From NCBI GenBank assembly GCA_022376465.1, contig JACDTU010000002.1, forward strand, positions 1,488,001 to 1,552,000: DNA of 64,000 bases, written 5' to 3'. Shown piece by piece: positions 22,794 through 33,552 of the stretch (positions are counted from its first letter, which is position 1; every line of letters begins with the position of its first letter). The notes below the pieces were generated by a model. That model saw nothing but the letters and a program-made list of their open reading frames with translations. It had not been told where the DNA came from and did no database searches. The position numbers and the translations under genes are program-made. The DNA comes from Cubamyces lactineus. Its lineage: Eukaryota > Basidiomycota > Agaricomycetes > Polyporales > Polyporaceae.

Positions 22794-23430
22794 CTACTGC
22801 CCGAGCACGACGTCCATCCACGGCTTGCGCGACGGCGGGGGCGACGCTATTGTCGACCACGTCAAGGCCGACAGCAATATAATCAGACGGGATGGCAATA
22901 ACACGGTAAGACGTGACGGTACTCGGCATCGACGACAAAAGACGGACGCACCAGTGGTCGAGGGCGAGGCCTGCGCAAACGAGCACGCCGTCCCAGCTCG
23001 CGCACAGTGAGTGCACGGCCCGCGTCCGGGCCAGTCGCAGCCCAGATGGGCGCGCTTGCTGCAGAGAGAGAAGGCGGGCGGCGGTATCGTTTACGTTAGG
23101 CTCGGTGTTTTGATGTTCGGACGGCGGTGGCAGTGGCAGCGACGAGGGCCCCCCCTGGGGTCGCGGGCGAGGGCGGAGCACTCACCAAGGATCGCAGGGA
23201 GTCTGCGGACGGTTCGCACGGGGCTCGCAGGAGACGGATCTCTTGGTGCACTCGTTGCACTTTGCGGCGCCCTCTTCCTTCACGCAACGAACTGGGGAGG
23301 GTGCAAGACGAAAGCGAGTGAGTACGACGGAAGAGAGTGTGGGGCCCACAGCGGGAAGGTGTACCGCACCTTTACGCGATTGACAGCTCAGACAAGCACC
23401 TGTTGACGTTCGACCGTTGGCCGTCGACAT
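22794..23430 (-). CDS. tandem double Zn2Cys6 protein, copy B (108 residues)
   Basis: Minus-strand gene with four exons in frame: 23430-23370, 23291-23186, 23058-22952 and 22846-22794. They give 108 residues. Cluster 1 (from GACLSCQSRK) fits C-x2-C-x6-C-x8-C-x2-C-x6-C. A ten-residue linker leads to cluster 2, C-x2-C-x6-C-x7-C-x2-C-x6-C (CDPC..., then CTHC...C). The tail is short (SPSTTASPPPSRKPWMDVVL, then GQ and stop). Introns 1 and 2 sit at the same codon positions and phases as in copy A: phase 1 four residues after Cys2 of cluster 1, and after TG of the Cys2 codon of cluster 2. Intron 3 (105 bases) is in frame and stop-free, so retention would add 35 residues with the same end. The protein is too small for a middle homology region; it is probably a nuclear DNA-binding protein, an inference from the clusters. 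Confidence 0.78.
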
Positions 23431-24373
23431 CTTTTGCGGTGACAGATGGAAGTTGGAGTTGGACGGTGGTGTTGGAGTGGTGGCGGAACGGCGGGCAGAC
23501 AGGACGCGTGGTTCTGACGGACTACGGACTGGGAGCGACGCGACTTTCATGAATTAAATAGCGTTGGACGGCTCGAGCATCCAGGAACGCCCAAGGCGGC
23601 TTCTATGATTCGATCGACACGAGGAGGGTCCTCGGGCGATGCTGCCGCGCAACGGGCAGAGCTTGGGGACGGACATCTCAACGCCCCCAAATGGCGGAAT
23701 GAGGGACCCGCTCGTTATTCAGAAAATTAAGTTTACCTGCTTGAGTTGCTTGGGCGTGAAAGCGTGTCAAAACTAGGTTCGATCGGAGAAGGCATCAAGG
23801 GGCAGCGTGAGAGCAGAGAGCAAAGGATTCGTATACTTCTTTCGTCTGCGTCCCAGGGCTCGCACACGAGACGCGGAAACAGAGAGACATACCGTAATTC
23901 GGACGATATCTCCTCGTAATAACGACGTTGCACATACAGTTACGCACGCCCCCGCTGGTCAGTTAGTCCCGGATCACCCCCAAACTGTCGATGCACGGCG
24001 AGTGCCAGACGTCGACGAGAGTCGGCCATTCCCGTCGGAGAGTGATGTAAAGGACAGTGATCTGCACGAACGCCTGCGCATCTCTCCGTAGATTGCATGA
24101 CGAGGCGCAGGGTCACGGCAGCGGCAGGGCGCGGCAGGGAGGCTATCTTGCTTGTTTGCTTACGGAACATTGAGGGCTAGTGGCAGATGTCACGGCAAGG
24201 GCGAGGGACGGGGAAATGCGCGTCGGCTACGCGACTCATCTGCGGCCGCGGACACGAGTTACTGTACAGGGCACGCGTGTACGGGGGTCAGGCAAATTCC
24301 GTGCATTCAGATGGTGGTGATACAACACAGCCGTTCGGCTGACACGCGTTCTGTTGGTGATACATCAACATTT
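23431..24373. other. intergenic region, 0.9 kb
   Basis: The right flank of zinc-cluster copy B (its promoter) and the 3' flank of the Tma20 gene. Only short ORFs without recognisable features occur here. Confidence 0.4.
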
Positions 24374-25155
24374 CTACAGCTGCTGGATTCTCCACAGGTC
24401 GTCTCCGAGGTACGTCACCGTTTCAACGCCGACACCCTTGTTCACCTTGCGAATGTCTTCTGTGCTGAGTTTCGTGAGACCGATGGCGGCGGCGTGCTCC
24501 TTGCCCTCGGCGTGAATGGCGACCGGGGTGTTCTCTGGCAGTGCCGCGTCTGCCGGTGGGAGATAACCACCGGCGGACGTCAGGCCTGGGCACATCATGT
24601 GTGCACCTGCGAGGAGGAAACGGATAGCGCCTCGATCCACTCTAACCATAGGCAGGATGAAGGGGTCTGGGCCGGATGGCGTCAGCCACAGCAGGAGAGA
24701 GAAGGAGAAGGTGGGTGGGACTGGGATCGGCCCAGAAGGATTACGTACACTTGTGCAATAGCCGGAGTGTAGGGAAGATGGGGCCGTCGAAATGCTGGAA
24801 AAAGAGGGGTTCTCCATGGAGAGTGTAGATGGAGATGTGGTCTCTGCTGCGGGGGGCCGAGCGGGGGAGGATGATGCATCAGCGCGCGGGGTCCAATGGA
24901 GATGGAGGGATTGGGGAGGGGGTACGGACCACTTGACGAGGGTGAGGGACTCCTTCTTTGGCCAAATCTGCTCGAGGGTCTCCGGGTTGATCTTCCATTG
25001 GCTGAGGAGGCTGGAGCGGATGGCGCGCTGGACCGAGGACTTTACGCTGACCTGGCCCGAGACGTCCGAGGAGGGCTGGAACCTGGTGGCCAGAATCAGA
25101 GTGAGCGCCTGGGCGGAGTGCGGGGACGGGCGCGACGGGCGCACTTTTTGAACAT
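24374..25155 (-). CDS. TMA20: MCT-1/Tma20 family ribosome-recycling protein with PUA domain
   Basis: Four exons on the minus strand: 25155-25145 (only 11 bases, MFKK), 25082-24930, 24846-24749 and 24666-24374. They join in frame to 184 residues; human MCT-1 has 181. Diagnostic strings are WPKKESLTLVKC then RDHISIYTLHGEPLFFQHFD, TLRLLHKYPFILP, VDRGAIRFLLAGAHMMCPGL and EDIRKVNKGVGVE. The C-terminal half is the PUA RNA-binding domain. With Tma22/DENR the family removes deacylated tRNA from 40S subunits after termination and supports reinitiation. The tiny first exon was chosen because it restores the family's MFKKF start and fits gtgcgc...ccaccag splice sites. Confidence 0.93.
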
Positions 25156-26576
25156 ATCGGCGGGAATCGCAGGAGTGGGGAGGCGGAGATGGGATGGAGG
25201 AGGAGAGGAAGAGGCGAAATGAACGAAACCTGATTTCTGGTGGTGGCTGCGAACGGCTAGTGGCTTGAGATGGCAATCTCGGATAACGCCGACTGGTGCT
25301 GGCCAGATCAAATGACGATCGTCTGTGCACTGGCCTTGGGTGCAGGAATCAGTGGACGGGCGGATGATGTGTGCTGTACACCTCCACTTCACCTCCCATC
25401 CCCTCGGGCTCCAAACGTTCACGCTCTCCCAATTTTCAACCGCCGGCTCTTCCTCCCTTCTCCGCCATCAGCTCCTCCCGGCGCCCTCCTCCGATCCCCC
25501 TCGTCGCCGCCTAGCTCGCGCTCACCGTGCTTCTTAGTATGGGAATATCCACATCCCAGCGCTGATGACCTCCCCAGGACGCGCAATTACACTCCGCCAG
25601 CGGCGAGATGGACGGCACACGGGACTCCGTACGCGCCCACTTCAGCTCGACACGCCGCAATAACGACCACACGACCACACGGCACGGCCCAGATCGCGTA
25701 GCAGCACGGACAGCCTCGGCCATTCCACAAGATGCTGTACGCGCCACGCGCCAGGAGTTGGCCAGAATCCGCAGGACCGCAGCCCAGCGTATCGCGACCG
25801 TGCCTCACAGCTGACCGCTCGCGGGGCTACAACCCTCGGTGCACCAGGACGTGTATTGCATCCGGCAGAGTTCATGCGGCCACGTGGCTGGCCTGTTCAG
25901 GCGTTCTTGGCCTTCGGTGTACATCATAGTGCCCTAGCGCCCGTGCCCAACCGGGGTCACATCTCACAACACCTACACAGCCCGTGAGCCCAGGCGTGTC
26001 GTTCGCGGGAGCAGTCGCCCATGTCCCAGCGCAGCGTGGCCGTTCTGGCAACACGTCCATCCAGCTGACATCGGATCCTGGACCGTTCTCCCTCCCAATG
26101 CCCGCACCTCCCACCGCTCACCGAGTCTAACCAACCGGGGCTAGGTCTGGCGAGCGGCTGCTGCCTGCCTGCTGAGTGGCTGAGGCGTGGGCATGGCCTT
26201 CATTCGCCTGCGTCGACGTCGAGGTCCAGGCCGCGGCCCAAGAAGCAAAAGATACATTACGTTCTCGTATTTCCTCTGTCGTAAGCTATTGTTACATGTG
26301 TTGTAGATGCGGCGAACAGCGAGAAGATGGCGATAGCAAGGGTACTACACGGGCTGCTGACGAAAAAGGGAAACGGATAGACGGACGGAAGGCCGGAGGA
26401 ACGGCTTGCAAACCGGCGACGCGGCGTCAACAAGGGGCAAGAGGACGAGAGAGGACGAAAGGTACGGAAGCGTACGAACACGCGGGGGACTGGAGAGTGG
26501 TCGCAAGAGGAGAGAGAAGAGGCTTGTCTATCATACAGTGAGACATAAGTCATGCAGTGCGCGGTCCATTCGTTCC
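25156..26576. other. 1.4 kb without a supported gene
   Basis: The segment lies between the Tma20 start and the CRM1 stop and holds the Tma20 promoter. ORFs are short, Pro/Arg/Ser-rich and without recognisable motifs on either strand, consistent with non-coding GC-rich DNA. A small undetected gene is possible. Confidence 0.4.
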
Positions 26577-29500
26577 TCAGATATCTTCGTCCTTGTCCTC
26601 GAGCTGCGATGGCTTGAGCATACCCGGAATACGCATCGCGGCCTCGCGCTCAGCTTGCGCCTTGCGCTGCGCCTCGGCCTCTTTCTCTTCGAGGAAGAGG
26701 TCTGCGTTGTCCCCGGAGAACTCCTTGAGCTGTACGAGGAAGTCGCGCAGCGCCAGCTTGAACCGGTTGATATCGCTGTGGAACTCGCCGAGGCAGACGA
26801 CGAACGTCTGGATCTGGGAGCTGAACGGACGATTAGAACACTGCTGCTCGACATATCATGTACGACTTACTTCTGGACGTGGGGGAATGCAGACTTAAGC
26901 AGGTTCGCCGTGTACTCGCGCAAAAAGACCGAGTTGCTGATGGTGGGATCAGGCACAGTAGCCGGGTCAAAGAGCGGGACGGTGATCTGGTTCGTCTCCA
27001 CAAGCTGGAACATCCGCGCCAGCAGCAACGACTGCAGCTTGAAGCCGCTCTTGTGGTCCGTATCCGTGAGCACATAGAAGATGTCCTGCATGATGCTGAG
27101 GAAGTATTGCTGGAAGAATGCGTTGGACACCGCAGGATCAGCGCCAGCGAAGTTGTTCACGACTTCCAGACACACTGTAACGGCACATTGAGCAACATAT
27201 GCGTCGTACCACTACACGACACTTACAATTCAGACCAGTCTCGGCAATGTCGCGCATCGTGTGCTTGATAGCCCAGATGATGCTGTCCATGAATAGCTTG
27301 AACTGAGGCGGGGGGATCGTCAACAATGCTGTGCGTGCATCGTCAGCGCCCAGTCTGATAATACGTCACTACACAGCACACGTACCGGGGAAGCAGTTCA
27401 AGTTGATGGCACGCAGCAGCTTGAAGAAGCCCACACGGTGCTCGGGGAACTCGGCGAAGTCCTGGTTGATCATGTTCAGGGTCGGCTCAAACACAGCGTC
27501 CAAGATTGCCGGGACTTGGGGTGTAAGCAATGGCTGCACCGACGATGAGCAAATGAGCAGCCGGGGCCCGAAGAATCAGAGCAACGCACCCCGAGGCGGC
27601 CGATGATCGTGGCCATAACGTTCAATACTTCGGCATCGCGCGCAGCAGGTACGTTACGATTGTAATCCCCAAGGATAGCGTCGAGAAGTGGGGGCATGAA
27701 ATTGTTATTAACAGTCTCAAGATCCTCGGACTTCTTGATGAACGTTTCCATCAACTTGAGTATTTCCTTTTTGATTGTACGGAGCTGTCGGACTTTGGGC
27801 GTCTTGGTCGCAATGAGGCCTAGAACACCGTAAGCTAGGCGTCGGCGGAGAACTGGGCCAATGAGACTGACCTTCGCGTGCGACGGTCTCGCTGATGATC
27901 CCACTGACAGCCTTGTACAATCCGAGCATATCCAAGAATATCCTGCCAATCTGAGGGAGATAGAAGGTTCCGATGGACGTGCAGGCTGCAACGTTTGTCT
28001 TCAGAACATTTGACAGGATCTTGATGTTATCCATGCTGCTCAAGACATCGACGCTCTGGGCCGCCTGGGCCATGAGCGAATCCCACTGAAACGGACATTA
28101 AACCATGAACTTTACACACACAGCAATGTATCACGAACCGCATTGTTGGGCAGCTCCATGAGTTTGGCGATCAATTTCTCTTGCTGGGGCTTGTTAGGCT
28201 GGGCACTGATCATATAGCCGACCGCCTCATAGAACGTGTGGACCTAGACCGTCCAGTGAGCGAAATTCGTCAGTCTCGTGCCACGAGGTAGCATACCTGC
28301 TGAGGGGACAAATCGACGGTGATACGGTGGAGCATGCGCAGAATCTCGTCCACGAAAGGCTCCGACTCTCCCGACTGCTGCATAACGAAGTGACGTCTGC
28401 ATTTCTGGGCGATCTTGATGAAAGTGTCGCAGGCCATGTCCTGCACGCCTGTGTGTGACCGTCAGAAGCATGCGTGTTACGAGATGACGAAGCGCTCGTA
28501 CCCTCGTGTGTCTCATGCATGAACTCGAACAATTTGTTCACAACCGTCTTCAAGAATTTCCAGTGCGCCTTAAGGAACCGAGGGTACTGGCCAACGATGT
28601 ACATGATATCCGAGGCGACGACAGCTTTGTTGTCTTTGCCGCGTTTGATCTCGCACAGACCAAGCAGGTCCTTGATTACGGTAACCAGGAAACGCTTCTC
28701 CTGTTCCTCGTCTAAAAACGAGTTAGCAGATTCTTCGACGTCTCAGGGGAAAACACGTACTCATTGCTCCCGAGATCGAACCTATCGCCCAGCAAAGCGT
28801 ATTGAGGTTCTGCCACGACCACTCGGAGCCGTCGACCTGCTTCTGCAACTTCTCGGTGAGGATATTCTCCGTGTCGTTCACGTCCAAGTGAGTGAGATAC
28901 ACGAGAAGTTCGCGCATAGACTTGTACAGCACGATGGTGTCGCTCTCTTTCATAAACTCGCGCACGATTTCACCCTCCTCGTTCTCGACGATGAGCACCT
29001 AGAACAAGGTCAGGCCAGGCTACGAAGGGAAATCTTGAGAAGAACACACCTCCTCCGGCTTGACCATCTTCTCGATCACCACTAGCCGCAGGTTCGAAAG
29101 GACATCGCTGTAGATGTTCTTCCGCAGCGACATGCCGTTGAGCATGCTCTGACCAGAGCCACCCAGACTCAGGTTCATGAGCAAGCCGCTCTCACCGATA
29201 GGCAAACTCTGGATCTCCTCGTAGAGCTCCGCAACGAGCTTGAGCCAGTATTCAAGGCAGATCTTGAAAATCTCCCGCTCATCTACCTGGGAAATCTTCA
29301 CCATGTATAGATGAGCATTCAACAGCACGTCACGGTTTGACTCAGTTTCGACTGCGCGGAGGTGATTGGAAAGGAAGTTTGAGAGGAAGAGTGCCAGGTT
29401 GAGGACGAGCTCCTGGCCAGCATCGCCTGCGTTCGCGTACGCCTGGGCGATGTTCGTACTCGGCGGGATCATACGGTTGACTGAAGTCATCACCATGGCG

Positions 29501-30660
29501 AAGAGAATGACAAACTTGGGGTCGTATTCAGGCCCAACGTTGAGTGCAGCAATTTCTGCCAGGCACTTGAGCGTCACGTTCCTGAACTCGGGGGCCTCCA
29601 GGAACTGGAGCGTAAAGTTCAATGAAGGCCCTTACTTAACTCTTGTGCAGAGCCACTCACCCGGTTTAGAAGCAGGTCGATGATAGTGGTCTCGAATATG
29701 TAGCCGAGAGGAATCCAGTTAAGGAACCTAAGCAGCGTCTCTAGGGTCGCCTTGATGAGGGACGTCTTTTGGGCCTCCTCCAGAATCTCTGAACAGAGTT
29801 TGAAGATTTCGGAGAACTCTCCGCACATCTGGTTCTTCAGATTTTTGACCTTCGCTTGTGTCATCTGCTCTGCTGAGTAGTCGAAAATCTCTTCGGAGAG
29901 CAGTTTCAGGATGACCATGTTGTTCTCGCAGAGAGACAGGTTGGTTTTAGACGACTCGACAAGTTCGGGAATGAATGTTGGCCAGTTGTGTGGCCACTCC
30001 TGCTTCAATATCTATGTAATTGTTTGTAAGAAGGATGGGGGACATGGGGTAAATATATGGACGAACCTGAACCAAGGCGAGGTTAAGCTTGTTGAGGTAC
30101 GTCTTCTCCCTCCGCATGGTCGCCTCATCAGACGCGACCTTCACTGTGATTCCGACAACAAAATTGCGGATGCCTATGAAGCACCAGCTATCAGAAGTTG
30201 CAAGACGCGTCGCTATGCGGGTACACACACCTTGCCGTTGGCCCTCCGGCAACGATTTCCACCTCGTCGTAATCAGCTTCTCCAAGATTTGCAAGCCGAT
30301 GTACTGCACGGAGATGAGTAGCTGACAGAGACACAACAGGAAGAAACTCACCTTCGTTTGTGGGAACGACGAACGCTCCAGGATGTCAGGTACTCTCGTC
30401 CATGCGTCGGGGCTGTCTTGAAACTGGGTCAAAACTTGCTGGGCTAATTGTTGCTATTGCAATGTTCGTTTATACAGGTTAGTAGTACATAGTCTGCTGA
30501 TCTGGATGCAACGCACCTCCTGCCCAGCACCGGAGTAGAAAGCCATCACCACTCTGTCCATGAGCGAGACATCGAACTCTTTGGAGAAGTCGAGTATGCC
30601 CTGGAACATAGTGAGTTCTGAATCGGCAATATGGAGGGATAAGATAGAACTTGCCTCCAT
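26577..30660 (-). CDS. CRM1: exportin-1 (CRM1), nuclear export receptor
   Basis: Karyopherin that carries leucine-rich NES cargo and some RNAs out of the nucleus with Ran-GTP. About 15 exons on the minus strand cover the full protein (~1,080 residues). The N-terminal importin-beta region includes [39 protein letters not shown] and [15 protein letters not shown]; Crm1 HEAT repeats include [20 protein letters not shown] and [20 protein letters not shown]. The NES-groove segment is [19 protein letters not shown], and the C-terminus ends [13 protein letters not shown]. The cysteine in LLGLCE (codon 28653-28655) is the one that leptomycin B alkylates in sensitive species. The best start is ATGGAG at 30660 joined by a GC-AG intron (30654-30601) to GILDFSKEF, giving the MEGIL start known from fission yeast. 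Confidence 0.95.
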
Positions 30661-31100
30661 GATAGCAATGCTATCGATTGACGCGTGCAGCTGTAGTCGT
30701 CGTGGTAGTCGATGTAGTCCCTTGCTGACTGGGCCAGAGGCCGAACGCTGTGGCGGTCAAGTGGGCAGAGGGTGAGATCTACAGGATTTAGATCTTGTCT
30801 AATCAGTGCTCCTCGGCATTCATCCCAGGGCTAGTAACTTTCAATCTCCGATTACCCAGTAAGATCCCAGCTACTGGTCATATTACTAAGCAACCATGAC
30901 AGGGTTTACAGCAGCTTCCGGTCCCAAGTAAGTAGTCCCAAGTATGCTCCCGCCGCAAGCTGCAAGCCAGCTTCGTAGCTTTCCACGAAGGAGGATTGAG
31001 TCGAGTTTGCCCCTTATCAATTCTGATCCCTTTGATCAAGAGCGCATCTACTCGCGAAGTCGTCGAGTCGACATCAGGAACGGCAGTATTATTGCTAGGT
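30661..31100. promoter_or_regulatory. CRM1 upstream region
   Basis: Presumed CRM1 promoter. An ACGCGT hexamer is at 30681-30686, about 20 bases upstream of the CRM1 start. No coding exon is evident before the pseudogene to the right. Confidence 0.35.
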
Positions 31101-31913
31101 TGCCCAGGGCGAGACGACCGCAAAGCGCCGGAATTATCAGGACCTGGAGGACAAGTTCAAGATGGAGAAGATCGACCAGATATACAAGCTGCACTACGAC
31201 ATCGCCAAGCTGAAGACACTCGCAGAACAGCGCACCATCGCTTTTGTCCTCCACGCTGAACCTATCGTCAGCGACGGAAACAACAAGTCTACCCGCGACC
31301 GGTCGCTGAACGAACTCTACGAAAACAAGATCGACTGAGACTCGTTCAAGCGCAACAAGGTCTGAATTGATGCTTTTTCCATCGCCTGCTACAGTATTGG
31401 TCCGCGGTTGTTGCTGACTATGCTATTTATTCCCGCAGGTGGGAACCTCTCCTCGTCCGACTACTGCAAGATCATGTTCCCCCGACACGAGGACAAGGCC
31501 GGCTGCAAGTACTCACGCGATGGCTTCCTCCAGCCCAATTGCATCGTGTTGGGCAGCGAGATCCGCTCGCCCCAGCAGCTCGATTTCAACGGCCACAAGT
31601 GCCTCCATATAGTCATATAGTGAAGAGCGGCGGCCTGGCCACGGGCACTACTGTAGGCCCCCGCCAGCGGGCTCGACTCGTTTACTTACGTCTACACCAA
31701 CTACTGGATCTTGCAGATGTCCGTCTAGGCAGCCGTCCTGCCTTGCGACAGGAAGCAGGGCGCCTTCTGTGCCTCCGGATATTTTCGCGCCAAGCGGCGG
31801 CATCGTTAACATGCTCACTGACAACGCCTATGCGACCCTATTCTGGTGACTCGACGAGCAGATCAAGAAGGTCTTTCCCCGCAGCTACCTCTACGACGCC
31901 GTCCGGTAGGTAG
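31101..31913 (+). pseudogene. degenerate serine-protease-like gene (PA-clan-like Agaricomycete family)
   Basis: Fragments of one protein are spread over different frames: KFKMEKIDQIYKLHYDIAKL, LAEQRTIAFVLHAEPIV, an interrupted NELYENKID followed at once by TGA, SSSDYCKIMFPRHEDKAG, KYSRDGFLQPNCIVLGSEIR, VYTNYWILQMSV followed by TAG, NMLTDNAYATLFW followed by TGA, and LDEQIKKVFPRSYLYDAV. In order these match my memory of an uncharacterised Agaricomycete family with a trypsin-like GDSGS segment. At the expected GDSGS position the frame is broken and the motif cannot be read. Several stops plus frame changes make this a pseudogene. The family name is from memory and uncertain; the decay is seen directly. 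Confidence 0.65.
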
Positions 31914-31975
31914 TGAATGAAACGTACAATGGGCTCTTCAGTGGGCTTCTTCATGAGCCTTTCCCCTTCTCTGTC

Positions 31976-32047
31976 GTCTCGTCCGTCTCGTCCGTCTCGT
32001 CCGTCTCGTCCGTCTCGTCCGTCTCGTCCGTCTCGTCCGTCTCGTCT
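31976..32047. repeat. 9-base minisatellite (GTCTCGTCC)n
   Basis: Seven perfect 9-base units (31976-32038) followed by one GTCTCGTCT. It lies just past the pseudogene end. Because the unit is a multiple of three it produces repeating reading frames (SVS, PSR, RDG) that are artefacts, not genes. Confidence 0.95.
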
Positions 32048-32365
32048 CGTCTCTTTTTTTCTTCTCTCCACGCTCGCTTCACCACTTCCATACTCTCCAA
32101 CTCATCGTGTACGTCTTCGTCGTTCTCGGACCCAGCTCGAGTCGTTTTCGGACATGTGTCCGTTGCATCGTGACTATCTGCCCTCCCATGATTCTCTTTG
32201 TATTGTTTACGTGTTATGTGATCGTGCTTTTCAAAGGACAGTGTTCATGTGTGCTCTTACCTCAGCGTGTGATGAAGCGTGCTCTGGAGGTATCAGACCG
32301 CGCAGTATAAGTTACACAACCGGGAGGGGAAAGCGCGTGACATTAGGTCATGTGATCGCGTTTAT

Positions 32366-32375
32366 ACGCGTCACG
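32366..32375. promoter_or_regulatory. MCB-like element upstream of SPC24
   Basis: ACGCGTCACG lies about 100 bases upstream of the SPC24 start. ACGCGT is the MluI cell-cycle box bound by MBF at G1/S in yeasts. The same ten bases occur in the CAF-1/RFC2 promoter. Confidence 0.45.
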
Positions 32376-32472
32376 GACGCAGATGTTTCCAACGCGCGCG
32401 TCGTTCTTGTCGTTCTTCCCTTCCTCTCTTGTAGTGACTCTAGCTGCTATCGCTTAGCTTGAGACCGTTACA

Positions 32473-33346
32473 ATGTCGATAAATATTAAGGATACTGTGT
32501 AAGTCAGCGTACTGCACCATCTTGTCCCTACCTCACCGTGTTCGCGTTTAGTAAGGCCATACGGGAGATGGTGTCGATTATCGACCCAGAGGACGACTAC
32601 TTGACCATCGCAGCAGCCGAGGAGCAGATGGCCAGGACACATGATGTGCGGCAGAAAGACCTGCATGATGCACACGTGAAGGTCAAACGTGAGTAAGCCT
32701 GGCTGTTGACTTCCCCAACGTTCTGGCTCTCATTCATGCTTCCCCTCGCCGGCCGTGACGGATGTCTCAATGACTCCAATGCGACGTAAAACTGGAATTA
32801 ACGCTATACATCCCAGAGCTTGCTAAAGCTCTTGAGGCCGCGCGAATATCCGCGACCCGCCCGTCGACTATACCTTCTGCGGACGAACATGCGGCACATA
32901 TGAACGACCTCGATGCGACGCGGCTATCTCTAGCCAAGGCGATCAACGATGCAGAAAGTGCGCTGGCGGGAAAGGAGGCCGAGCTCGCAAGGTTGAAAGA
33001 AGAGACGCGTTCATTGGAATCATCTGATCCTGCCGCAGAGCATGAACTCGATGCCACCGCGTACGTCTTGCTATCACATTGACGTGCTTGGAACGAGCTG
33101 ACATCTCGACGTTCAGGCTGAGGCTCGCGATGTACAAGGGGTTAGGTTTTGAGCCGATTGTAGATAAAGAAGGGCGTATCGCCAAGGTACTTGTCCGTGA
33201 GTATCCCGCTTACACTTACTCCTTGAACGATGTTCATCGCTGCGGAAACAGGAGCCAATTCAGGCGATGTCCATTGTGTTACCTTCGACCGACACAAGTC
33301 TGATGCTGAGTACACTCAACTACTGTGGAAACTTGCTTCCTCTTGA
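32473..33346 (+). CDS. SPC24: kinetochore protein Spc24 (Ndc80 complex)
   Basis: Small subunit of the Ndc80 complex, which links kinetochores to spindle microtubules; Spc24 pairs with Spc25 and binds the inner kinetochore. Exon 1 (32473-32498) joins exon 2 at 32552 to read MSINIKDTVKAIREMVSIID. A coiled coil follows (MNDLDATRLSLAKAINDAES and KEAELARLKEETRSLE). The C-terminal globular part reads LAMYKGLGFEPIVDKEGRIA, then GDVHCVTFDRHKS, ending LLWKLASS at TGA 33344-33346. Helix, long coiled coil and a small RWD-type C-terminus with the LYxGLGFE-like motif fit Spc24. Spc25 is the main alternative. Five exons, roughly 190-200 residues, as expected. Confidence 0.82.
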
Positions 33347-33552
33347 TGCGCACCTCGTTCGACCGCTTTCCGTTGATACAACTATGCCTAACTTATTCGG
33401 ATCAGCCGCTTTTATGTCATAAATGCTTGTAGGATCATGTAGGAAACCGCAGGGAATATATAATAGTACTGTACGATACATGACGGGGACACAAGCATTA
33501 CCGGCTCACTACGTCGCCCAATGCACCCCGAGGTATATAGGCAAGGCGTACG

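Larger units (their letters stand above)
31914..32472. promoter_or_regulatory. SPC24 upstream region with minisatellite
   Basis: Non-coding region between the pseudogene and SPC24. It contains the 9-base minisatellite at 31976-32047 and an ACGCGTCACG element about 100 bases before the SPC24 start. Confidence 0.4.

Noticed and set aside
31838..32462. Repeating ORFs (SVS, PSR and DGR repeats)
   Set aside because: They are produced by the 9-base minisatellite, which is open in all frames; no protein features lie outside the repeat.
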